This document shows positions 37,599 to 45,525 of a stretch of DNA of 64,000 nucleotides, piece after piece. Where the stretch lies: the NCBI GenBank assembly GCA_002715465.1, contig PAYY01000032.1, positions 1 to 64,000 on the forward strand, written 5' to 3'. The DNA is from Fidelibacterota bacterium. Its GTDB lineage: Bacteria; Marinisomatota; Marinisomatia; Marinisomatales; S15-B10. Position numbers and translations under genes: made by a program. Numbering within the stretch: the first letter of the stretch is position 1; each line of letters opens with the position of its first letter. The notes beneath the pieces are model-generated. The model was not told the origin of the DNA. It did no database searches and saw only the letters and a program-made list of their open reading frames with translations.

Positions 37599-38884
37599 TG
37601 AACGATACAATAGATGAAATATTAATTCAAGAGTTTGGTAAAAAAGAAAAACGTTTTTTACAAGAGTGTATTCATTGTGGACTATGCCTTCCAACCTGTC
37701 CTACATATATTTCAAATGGAAAAGAAATGGACTCACCCCGAGGACGTCTATATCTAATTGACTCTGTACTAAATGGAAAAGCTTCTATAGACAATATTTT
37801 TGAAAAACATATTAAATCTTGTCTTGTTTGCCGTGCTTGTGAAACAGCCTGCCCATCTGGAGTAGAATTTGGCCATCTAATGGAAACTACTAGAGCAGCA
37901 TTGAACAATGCGAAGAATCCTTCAATTGTTCAACGTTTATTATTAAAAATCGTTATTCCCTCTCACTCCTTCCTAACTATTATTTTTTTTCTTACTAGAT
38001 TTATTCAAAGGATACATTTAGACAAATTATTACATGTACCTCCATTTAAATTTTTTACCTCATCCAAATTAAAAGAATTGCAACAATCTCTTCCATCAAT
38101 TCCAAAAAATAGATTTGGAAATTCTAAATCTCAATATTATCAAGCAACGGATAAATGTAAAGGTACTGTAGCTTTATTTACAGGTTGCATTATGGACCAT
38201 CTATTTCCCCATGTTCATTCAGCTACTGTTCGGATATTAAACTGGAATGGTTATAATGTAATCATTCCTTCAAATCAAACCTGCTGTGGTGCCCTACATG
38301 CACATACAGGTGATAATTCATCCGCAAATAAGCTCGCAAAAAAGAATAATGAAATTCTTCTTAATAATAAGTTCGACTATATAGCAATAAATTCAGCTGG
38401 TTGTGGATCACACTTAAAGTCTTACATTAAATATAATAATTCTGGTTTGGCTTCAAAAATTATGGATATCAGTGAATTGTTAACATTGGTAACTTTAAAA
38501 TCTCCAAAGTCATGTCCCATTGGTCCAGTAGCTTATGATGAGCCTTGTCATTTATTACATGGACAGGGAATTTCCTCTGAACCAAAATCTATTCTAAATA
38601 GTATTCCAGATATTAATCTGATAAATCTCAAAAATGCCGATCATTGCTGTGGAAGTGCTGGAAGTTATTCTCTTTCAGAAACAGAAATGTCTATAAAACT
38701 ATTAGAAAAAAAAATAGAGGCAATTAAGAATAGCGGGGCATCGTTAGTTGTAACTGCTAATCCTGGATGTCAAATCCAATTAAATTGGGGGGCAAAAAGA
38801 GCTAAATTAAAAATTGAGGTTTTGCATCTTGTGGAATTACTAGATAAATGTTACAGAACAGATCCAAACTATTTAAAGATTTGA
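37598..38884 (+). CDS. glcF: Glycolate oxidase iron-sulfur subunit GlcF
   Basis: A 428-residue protein with two 4Fe-4S ferredoxin-type motifs (Cys24/27/30/34 and Cys75/78/81/85) and two CCG domains (NQTCCGALHAHTG and ADHCCGSAG) of the heterodisulfide-reductase-like type. It carries electrons from GlcDE to the quinone pool. It overlaps glcE by 1 bp (ATGA). Glycolate is a major phytoplankton exudate, so the complex fits a marine heterotroph; that point is inference. Confidence 0.93.
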   Translation: MNDTIDEILIQEFGKKEKRFLQECIHCGLCLPTCPTYISNGKEMDSPRGRLYLIDSVLNGKASIDNIFEKHIKSCLVCRACETACPSGVEFGHLMETTRAALNNAKNPSIVQRLLLKIVIPSHSFLTIIFFLTRFIQRIHLDKLLHVPPFKFFTSSKLKELQQSLPSIPKNRFGNSKSQYYQATDKCKGTVALFTGCIMDHLFPHVHSATVRILNWNGYNVIIPSNQTCCGALHAHTGDNSSANKLAKKNNEILLNNKFDYIAINSAGCGSHLKSYIKYNNSGLASKIMDISELLTLVTLKSPKSCPIGPVAYDEPCHLLHGQGISSEPKSILNSIPDINLINLKNADHCCGSAGSYSLSETEMSIKLLEKKIEAIKNSGASLVVTANPGCQIQLNWGAKRAKLKIEVLHLVELLDKCYRTDPNYLKI

Positions 38885-38920
38885 AATATTTTACATTCTC
38901 CTTCCATGATTAACTTTTTT

Positions 38921-39280
38921 TCAATTCTTATATATATCTTTTTTTACAGATACCATCGTAAAAATGGCTTCGCAAACCTTCCTAGCATCCCCATCCTTAT
39001 CCTCAGCCATAGCTGAAACATGAACTTTTACAGAAGTTTGTCCTGTTGATATTACTATTGCTTTAAAATTAACCCATTCACCGCCAAATACTGGTTCAGA
39101 GAATACTACTTCATTAATAGCTTTAGTAACCGAATATTATAATCCTTTAAGAAACCTTTGACTGGATTTAGCTACAGCTATATCCATCCATGACACCATT
39201 TTTCCGCCAAATAAAGTTCCAATATTATTTAAATCATTAGGCATCACTAATTGACTAAATCTTGCTACTACAGTTCCCAC
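38921..39280 (-). pseudogene. Acyl-CoA thioesterase (hot-dog), one in-frame stop
   Basis: One frame gives a ~118-residue hot-dog thioesterase from a GTG (39280), with AGGGGAG seven nt upstream. It reads MPNDLNNIGTLFGGKMVSWM and then the active-site region. After QRFLKGL a TAA (39137-39139) interrupts it. The same frame then continues YSVTKAINEVVFSEPVFGG to a natural TGA. No frameshift is needed, so only one base separates it from an intact gene. It resembles YciA-type thioesterases. It could be a recent pseudogene, a sequencing error or a rare readthrough gene. Confidence 0.8.
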
Positions 39281-39314
39281 AGTGAATCTCCCCTCAGCAT
39301 AATTTATAAAAAAA

Positions 39315-39380
39315 AGTCCCGTTGGTTAAACCCTCGAGAAATATAAATTGCTCTGAAGAGTACGCCATACCAACAGGACT
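39315..39380 (-). terminator. Large stem-loop with T8 tail
   Basis: On the minus strand a 12-bp stem (AGTCCTGTTGGT / ACCAACGGGACT, one G-T pair) encloses a 42-nt loop and is followed by eight T residues. It lies after the MerP-like gene and before the broken thioesterase. The tail supports termination; the long loop could hold a further structure or a small RNA. Confidence 0.6.
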
Positions 39381-39473
39381 AAAAAGTATAAATAAAATTC
39401 AGTTAAAAGCACCAAACAAAAAAATGAGTTTGGCTAGCTATCTATAAAATTTTATTTAAAGTTATTACCTCAA

Positions 39474-39854
39474 TTAAATTGAACTTTTATCTTTTAACTT
39501 GGTTCCACAAGAAGCACCTTCAACTGTGGATTTCGCTTTTTTCGAATTATAATCACATGCCGCTGCATCACTAGCAATAAATCCAGTATTTGAAACTATA
39601 GATAATAGCTCAGCCTTATTTATTTGAGTGGGATTATATTCAACCGTTGCAAGTTTTGAATCCAAGTCTACAGCAACCTTTGATACACCAGATTTCTCCG
39701 CAAGTGCTGCTTCTACTTTTGAAGTACAACTACCACAACTCATACCTTCTATAGAAATAGATGCTGTTTCAAAAGTATCATTTTCATAGGTTCCACCAAC
39801 AAGAATTACAACAGCAAGAATAATTACTGCTAAAAAAGAAGTTTTTTTAATCAT
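39474..39854 (-). CDS. Exported heavy-metal-associated (MerP-like) protein
   Basis: About 126 residues from the ATG at 39854, with GGAGG eight nt upstream; an earlier in-frame ATG is less likely. A hydrophobic signal or anchor (6-20) is followed by one HMA domain with GMSCGSC (Cys40, Cys43). A tail carries two further cysteines (ACDYN and GASCG). Such domains bind Cu+, Hg2+ or similar soft metals in the periplasm. No transporter or regulator is adjacent, so its pathway is open. Confidence 0.8.
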   Translation of the reverse strand: MIKKTSFLAVIILAVVILVGGTYENDTFETASISIEGMSCGSCTSKVEAALAEKSGVSKVAVDLDSKLATVEYNPTQINKAELLSIVSNTGFIASDAAACDYNSKKAKSTVEGASCGTKLKDKSSI

Positions 39855-39906
39855 CAATATCCTCCGTTTCAGATAGTTCAAAAATTAAATAGTAAACTTT
39901 TTGAAT

Positions 39907-41214
39907 TTAAGTCTTGTTTCGCTTCATGTCAATTAGATTAAGATTTTCTTGATCAAATTCTTTTGCTAGCCTTTCACCCTCTTTAAAATCCACCAGCATT
40001 AATAAAAAGGCTCCAAAAATGAACAAAAAAAGTATTGAAAGTATTCCTAATCTTGCATTGCCAGATATAAATGTTACACTACCTATTAATAATGGTCCGA
40101 TCACAGCAGCAAATTTACCAAGCATATTAAAAAAACCGAAAAATTCGGCGGCCTGACTTTTAGGGATAATTGTACTATATAGACTTCGACTTAATGCTTG
40201 AATACCGCCTTGGAATAATCCAATTAATATGGCAAGAATATAGAAATGAGTTTCACTATGCATAAAATAACCAAGAATTGTAATAAAAATATAGGCCACA
40301 ATTGATGTCATAATAGCTTCCTTTGTTCCAATCTTTATTGCCACCCAATTGTAAATCAAAGCAGCTGGAAATGCAATAAATTGAACAATAAGAAGCGCTG
40401 TCATTAGTGTCGAACTTTTAAATCCAATTGATATACCATAATCAACAGCCATTTTAACAATGGTGTCGACTCCATCTATATAAAACCAATATGCTAGCAA
40501 AAAAAGACTTACTATTTTAAAATGCTTTAATTGGTGTAAAGTATTCCTAAGCTGATGGAAGCCTAGAGGTATAGCCCTGCGAATCGTTATAGAATTACTA
40601 ACCATTGGCTCACGAACATATAAAATAAGAGGGATAGTGAAAAGAATCCACCAAACTGCTACACTTAAAAAACTAATTTTGACGGCCACGGATTGATCAG
40701 GAATTCCGAAAAACTCAGGGTTAAGAAACATCAAAACGTTCAAAGCAAAAAGAATGCCTCCTCCAATGTAGCCCATAGAAAAGCCAAGTGATGATACCAT
40801 GTTTAACTTATCTCGGGGAGCAACGGTAAGTAAAAGTGAGTCATAAAAAATATTGCCAGAAGAAAAACCAATTGATGCACCAATATACACGATAATAGCC
40901 AATAGCCAATTCCCTTGGCTTACTACCCACAAAGACGCTGTAAAAACAGAACCTAGAAACGCAAAAAAAATAAGAAATTTTTTTCTGGCATTTCCACGGT
41001 CAGCAATCGCCCCAAAAAGAGGTGCCAAAAGTGCAACAATTATCGCGTACATTGAATTAGCGATTCCAAGATAAAAAGTGCTTTCAGCTGGGTTATTTGG
41101 ATCTGCCCAATAAGCATTAAAAAATAAAGGAAAAAAACCAGCCATCACAGTAGTTGCAAATGCTGAATTAGCCCAATCATATAAAGCCCAACTCCAAATT
41201 GATTTTTTATTCAA
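39907..41214 (-). CDS. MFS permease, UMF1/Atg22-like
   Basis: A 435-residue, 12-helix major facilitator protein. The opening ALYDWANSAFATTVMAG and GAIADRGNARKK motifs match the UMF1 family, whose substrates are poorly known (vacuolar amino-acid efflux in yeast). It is the last gene of the long minus-strand run that contains peptidoglycan-salvage enzymes, 9 bp after the outer-membrane-like gene. Export or uptake of amino acids or muropeptide products would fit, but is not shown. Confidence 0.8.
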   Translation of the reverse strand: MNKKSIWSWALYDWANSAFATTVMAGFFPLFFNAYWADPNNPAESTFYLGIANSMYAIIVALLAPLFGAIADRGNARKKFLIFFAFLGSVFTASLWVVSQGNWLLAIIVYIGASIGFSSGNIFYDSLLLTVAPRDKLNMVSSLGFSMGYIGGGILFALNVLMFLNPEFFGIPDQSVAVKISFLSVAVWWILFTIPLILYVREPMVSNSITIRRAIPLGFHQLRNTLHQLKHFKIVSLFLLAYWFYIDGVDTIVKMAVDYGISIGFKSSTLMTALLIVQFIAFPAALIYNWVAIKIGTKEAIMTSIVAYIFITILGYFMHSETHFYILAILIGLFQGGIQALSRSLYSTIIPKSQAAEFFGFFNMLGKFAAVIGPLLIGSVTFISGNARLGILSILFLFIFGAFLLMLVDFKEGERLAKEFDQENLNLIDMKRNKT

Positions 41215-41223
41215 ATATCCCCC

Positions 41224-42822
41224 TTACCAAAATTGAAAAAAGGTGGTAAATGATAAGTTAAATTTTAAGTTACTCCAATAATGCTGAACTAGTAATGGAA
41301 TTTGCATTGATAGCTTAACTTCAAATGGAATAGAACCAAATTTATTCATAGGATCAGTATTCATATATATAAAACCCATATTTTGGATGATAGCAAAAGC
41401 TCTGGTATCATATCCTTCTCTAGAGTCTGTCCCACCAGCCATCCATTTATTCCATTTACTATTTTTTGAGAAAAAAGTATCTCTACCTTTCAAGTACCAA
41501 ATCTGTCCAGTAAAAAAAGCTATTTTGTCAGGAATCAATTCTAATGTTCCATCTATTAATCCAAAAGATTCATTCCCACGTCGCATTTTATAAGAATTAC
41601 CAATTTGATCAAGAATTTTGTCAGCATTTACGTAAAATGTACCTCTTGGAGATATTCTAGTCGAAAACTTAGCTTCAGGGTTAAACTTAAACTTAGTTAA
41701 CCATGTCACTTTAATACGTCGACCTTTTATTATTCGATAAAATTCACCGGACAAAGAAAATTTTATTGATGCGATACCATCTCCGAGCTGAAGTTGACTA
41801 AACTGTTTTGGTCTATTTAAGCCATCAACTTTCATAGGGTCATATATAGAAATAAGTCTTCCTGTTGGCATAGTAATTCCTAGACCTCCATATACTGAAT
41901 ATAAGGATTCACCCTGCCAGACGGGTGATCCCAATAAATGAAAATTGAGGCCTAATTGAATATCTCCCATCCCTGATGATGTACGATCTGGATGAAAAAA
42001 TTTCATTAATGAATCAATATTTGTTGGATCCTTTTCGGGATTAGTAAAAGGATTAAATTGAGATCCAGTTATTGATTTCCCTATAGGGTCAGCATTTTGT
42101 TCCATGGCCCATAAAATAGAAAATTGACCGTCAACTGAATAAAATGAATCATAAACAGCATTCAGTTTGTTCTTCATGTAAGAACCGAGACTATCTGAAA
42201 ATTCTGAAGCAAAAAAATTTTCAATTTTTATTTTATTTGCTTTGTGATAAGCTATAAATCCAGCCAAATCAAAATTGTCCATTGGGCCGCTAATCCAACC
42301 CCATACATTTTTCTGCTCAGCTTTAATATAATTTGGAATAGAGATTGCTGCTGTTACTTTATCAGATATACCATAGTCAATTTTAATTCGATAAAGAGTC
42401 GCTATAAAAGATCTATTTGCATTAGTAATGTAACCACCCATATTAACAGCATTAGGACCGAAAAAATTTTGGCTAAAATCAAACAAAGAATCGCCCCAAG
42501 CTATAGCTGCGGATTTTGTTTGAAAGTCAGCTATTATTTTATCAGTTCTATCTGAAATAGTTACATAATGTTCATGAAGATTAAATAAATCAGATTTCGT
42601 ATTTGGATTGTTATGATCATAATACTGTAAACCATATCCTTCTAGATTAAAGAACTCATCAGGTAAACCCCTAATGCCGTTAGCTGAGATCCACTGACCA
42701 GATGAAAATTCATTGTCTACAGATAAACGCCAAACATTCTTCGGTAGAGTAAAATAGTTTTGAGCTTTAAGACAGTCAAAACTCCAAATCATTAATATAA
42801 TTAAAGTGAATATAGTTCTCAT
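41224..42822 (-). CDS. Predicted outer-membrane beta-barrel protein
   Basis: A 532-residue protein with a signal peptide (MRTIFTLIILMIWSFDCLKAQ). The rest is rich in aromatic and alternating residues, with DIQLGLNFHLLG- and FYVNADKI-type strands. It ends in FTTFFQFW, an aromatic terminus typical of outer-membrane barrels. No family was recognised. It lies 3 bp from the NamZ-like gene and could be the envelope pore of the same pathway. Confidence 0.65.
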   Translation of the reverse strand: MRTIFTLIILMIWSFDCLKAQNYFTLPKNVWRLSVDNEFSSGQWISANGIRGLPDEFFNLEGYGLQYYDHNNPNTKSDLFNLHEHYVTISDRTDKIIADFQTKSAAIAWGDSLFDFSQNFFGPNAVNMGGYITNANRSFIATLYRIKIDYGISDKVTAAISIPNYIKAEQKNVWGWISGPMDNFDLAGFIAYHKANKIKIENFFASEFSDSLGSYMKNKLNAVYDSFYSVDGQFSILWAMEQNADPIGKSITGSQFNPFTNPEKDPTNIDSLMKFFHPDRTSSGMGDIQLGLNFHLLGSPVWQGESLYSVYGGLGITMPTGRLISIYDPMKVDGLNRPKQFSQLQLGDGIASIKFSLSGEFYRIIKGRRIKVTWLTKFKFNPEAKFSTRISPRGTFYVNADKILDQIGNSYKMRRGNESFGLIDGTLELIPDKIAFFTGQIWYLKGRDTFFSKNSKWNKWMAGGTDSREGYDTRAFAIIQNMGFIYMNTDPMNKFGSIPFEVKLSMQIPLLVQHYWSNLKFNLSFTTFFQFW

Positions 42823-42825
42823 AAA

Positions 42826-44121
42826 TTAATAGAGAAGGAATTTTTGACGAAAATTATTAAATCTGATTAGATCTTGAGACCAAGTAGCTGGAAGTTTAGC
42901 AACATTTCTTTCTTGAGCCAGAAATATTCTCAAATAGTTATGCCCATAAAGAAGATCTATATAATTATTTCCTATCCATTTAAAGCGACGAGGTTCCATA
43001 ACTGAAATTAATGAAAGAATATTTACAGCAGTTTTTACTGGTTTGAATCTATCTCTATCTTGAATTAATAATTCAATACCATAGCAAGTTTCATTTCTAT
43101 AAATGGGCCTTGAGACAAGTAATGAAAGAGAATCAGGCATAAATTGTATAGTTTTAAAAATAACACCGGGAAGATTGGCTTTAATTAATCCTGCAATTAA
43201 TTGTTTAGATACTAACCATGGAGCACCTATTACTTTGTAGGGTAAATTAGTGCCTTCTCCAAAAGAAAGGTTTGTGCCTGTTAATAATTCCAGTCCAACA
43301 GATGATAATAGTCTGTCAGTATTCTCTATATCTTTCCATAAAGGAGTTTCTACCAAACCTGTTTCATCAAACCACATTTTTCGATTCCAGTTTGCCATAG
43401 GAATTACAGTTAATTCACATCTTTCAGATCCTCTTATCCATCCAGTTTCATTTATCATAATAGAAAGTTCTCCTACTGTCATCCCATGTCTAATTGGAAC
43501 TAAATGATATCCTTTAAGTGATTGAAATTGTGGGCGAATAACTGGGCCTTCTAAAGTGTTTCCATTAATTGGATTTGGTCTATCTAATACAATAACTGGC
43601 TTCCCATAATCTGCAGCTGCTTCCATCATCTTAGTCACTGTAGTCATTATTGTTTGATATCTAACTCCTGTGTCTTGCACATCAATAATGACTAAATCGA
43701 CATTTCGGAAATCCCTGCTATTTGGTTTAAAATGATGACCCCAAAGATTTTTTATTATAGCATTAAAACGTTTGTCTTTTTTGTCTGGTGATGACTCCAA
43801 AGATTGAATCTGGTTATTTAAAATTCCAAATTGGGGAGTAAAAATAATTTCAACATTAATAAGATCTTTTTGTTCGTATAATAAATCCAATAAATGCTTT
43901 CCTTCACGATTCAATGAGGTTTGATTGGTTAATATGGCAAGTCTTTTCCCTTTAATAAGGTCAAACATTCTTTCTTCTAAAATATCTAAACCCGTAAAAA
44001 CACCCGGTAAAAAACTCATATCAGGAATATCAACTACCTTAGAGTGATCATACAGTTCTTGACTCCAAATAGGTAGTGATAAGAAAATTATAAATAAACT
44101 TGGCTTAAAAATATTCTTCAT
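42826..44121 (-). CDS. DUF1343 / NamZ-type exo-muramidase-like protein
   Basis: A 431-residue protein of the DUF1343 (GH171) family, typified by NamZ, which removes N-acetylmuramic acid from peptidoglycan chain ends. It has LAILTNQTSLNREG, a second motif VQDTGVRYQT, VLDRPNPING and a HGMTVGEL segment. The usual PEHG motif reads PQFG (Pro96-Gln97), so a proposed catalytic Glu is Gln. A signal peptide is present. It overlaps the symporter gene by 4 bp. Activity may therefore be changed. Confidence 0.85.
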   Translation of the reverse strand: MKNIFKPSLFIIFLSLPIWSQELYDHSKVVDIPDMSFLPGVFTGLDILEERMFDLIKGKRLAILTNQTSLNREGKHLLDLLYEQKDLINVEIIFTPQFGILNNQIQSLESSPDKKDKRFNAIIKNLWGHHFKPNSRDFRNVDLVIIDVQDTGVRYQTIMTTVTKMMEAAADYGKPVIVLDRPNPINGNTLEGPVIRPQFQSLKGYHLVPIRHGMTVGELSIMINETGWIRGSERCELTVIPMANWNRKMWFDETGLVETPLWKDIENTDRLLSSVGLELLTGTNLSFGEGTNLPYKVIGAPWLVSKQLIAGLIKANLPGVIFKTIQFMPDSLSLLVSRPIYRNETCYGIELLIQDRDRFKPVKTAVNILSLISVMEPRRFKWIGNNYIDLLYGHNYLRIFLAQERNVAKLPATWSQDLIRFNNFRQKFLLY

Positions 44122-45515
44122 TTTTTAAGTAATCTTACAATTGTTGAGACCATTATCATAAGAGTTAGACCAATCAATGTATACCAGGGCCATGCAATAG
44201 GAGTGAAAACAATAATTAATATCATTATTATAATTGACGATATAAAACCCAAGATAACCGATAAAGAAGAAAATTCAATATTTAGTAAGCCAAGCACAAA
44301 GAACCCCAAAAGACCTCCATAAGTAAAAGAAGAAATTGTTAAACCAATCTCAACCAATGGATTATCTGAAGATGTAAAAAGTAATGCACTAATTGAAATA
44401 ACAATTCCGCATATTATAGAAATAAGTCGAGAGTTCCTTAAGTTATATTCATTTGGCTTAATTAATTTTATCCAGTCCGACATTATTGAAGAGGCAATCG
44501 CATTAATTGATGAGCTAAGCGAAGACATTGCAGCTGAGAAAATTGCTGCCACAATTAGTCCTTTTACCCCAATTGGAAGAGCATCAATAATAAATTTAGA
44601 AAAAACATTATTGCTATTGATAGTTTCTCCCTCATAAAAGGCCCAAATCCCTGTTCCAATCATTAAAAAAATTCCAAATTGGAAAAGTGCTAAAACTCCA
44701 CTACCAATTAGTGCTTTTCGACTATCATTTAAACTTTTTGCACTCAAAAGTCTTTGCACCATAAGATGATCAGTCCCATGCGAAGCTAATGATAAAAAAA
44801 TCCCTCCAAAAAAGGCTGTAATAAAATGGTATGGATAACTAAGAAAATTTCCACCTTGAAAAATTAGAAGTTTCTCTTCATTAGATGCACTTCTTAATAT
44901 GGAAATCCAACCTCCATCAATAATAATCCCTAAAACCCAAATAGTTATAAATCCACCTATAATATAGATCGAAAATTGAATTGAATCAGCCCAGACCACT
45001 GCTTTAAGTCCTCCTAAAATAGTATAAAATAGAGTAAAAGCTACTATAACGATTATTGATAATTGGTAAGACCATCCAGTAATTAAAGTCATAGGAATAG
45101 CTGTCATGAAAAGTCTAACTCCATCAGAAAGAATACGTGTAACTTGAAAAACAAAAGAACCCGTACGTTGTGCTGTTACTCCCCAGCGATTCCGAAGAAA
45201 TTCATAGGTCGATTCCAAACCTTCTTTAAAATATAGTGGGAGCAAATAATGTGCAACTAACCATCGTCCTATTACATAACCTAGGGCTAACTGTAAAAAA
45301 CCAAAATTTGAATTATATGCTATTCCAGGAATACTAAGAAAGGTTAACACGGATGTTTCTGTTGCAACAACCGAAAACATAATCATCCACCAAGGAATAC
45401 TCTTTTCTGCAAGAAAAAATGATTTTGTGCTAGCTTGTTTCCCTGATGCCCAAAGAGAAAAATAACTAACTATAATTAGATATAAAAAAAGAACAATGAA
45501 GTCTAATAATTGCAC
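44118..45515 (-). CDS. Sodium:solute symporter (SSS)
   Basis: A 465-residue inner-membrane SSS transporter with about 13 helices. The family regions are SVVATETSVLTFLSIPGIAY and GGLKAVVWADSIQ. In Tannerella an SSS-type protein has been described for MurNAc uptake. Overlap with the NamZ-like gene (4 bp) and closeness to NagZ (10 bp) suggest an amino-sugar or muropeptide substrate. That substrate is inference. Confidence 0.85.
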   Translation of the reverse strand: MQLLDFIVLFLYLIIVSYFSLWASGKQASTKSFFLAEKSIPWWMIMFSVVATETSVLTFLSIPGIAYNSNFGFLQLALGYVIGRWLVAHYLLPLYFKEGLESTYEFLRNRWGVTAQRTGSFVFQVTRILSDGVRLFMTAIPMTLITGWSYQLSIIVIVAFTLFYTILGGLKAVVWADSIQFSIYIIGGFITIWVLGIIIDGGWISILRSASNEEKLLIFQGGNFLSYPYHFITAFFGGIFLSLASHGTDHLMVQRLLSAKSLNDSRKALIGSGVLALFQFGIFLMIGTGIWAFYEGETINSNNVFSKFIIDALPIGVKGLIVAAIFSAAMSSLSSSINAIASSIMSDWIKLIKPNEYNLRNSRLISIICGIVISISALLFTSSDNPLVEIGLTISSFTYGGLLGFFVLGLLNIEFSSLSVILGFISSIIIMILIIVFTPIAWPWYTLIGLTLMIMVSTIVRLLKK

Positions 45516-45525
45516 AAAATTAGAT

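Noticed and set aside
38885..39280. A frameshift in the thioesterase
   Set aside because: Both halves are in the same frame; only a stop codon intervenes.
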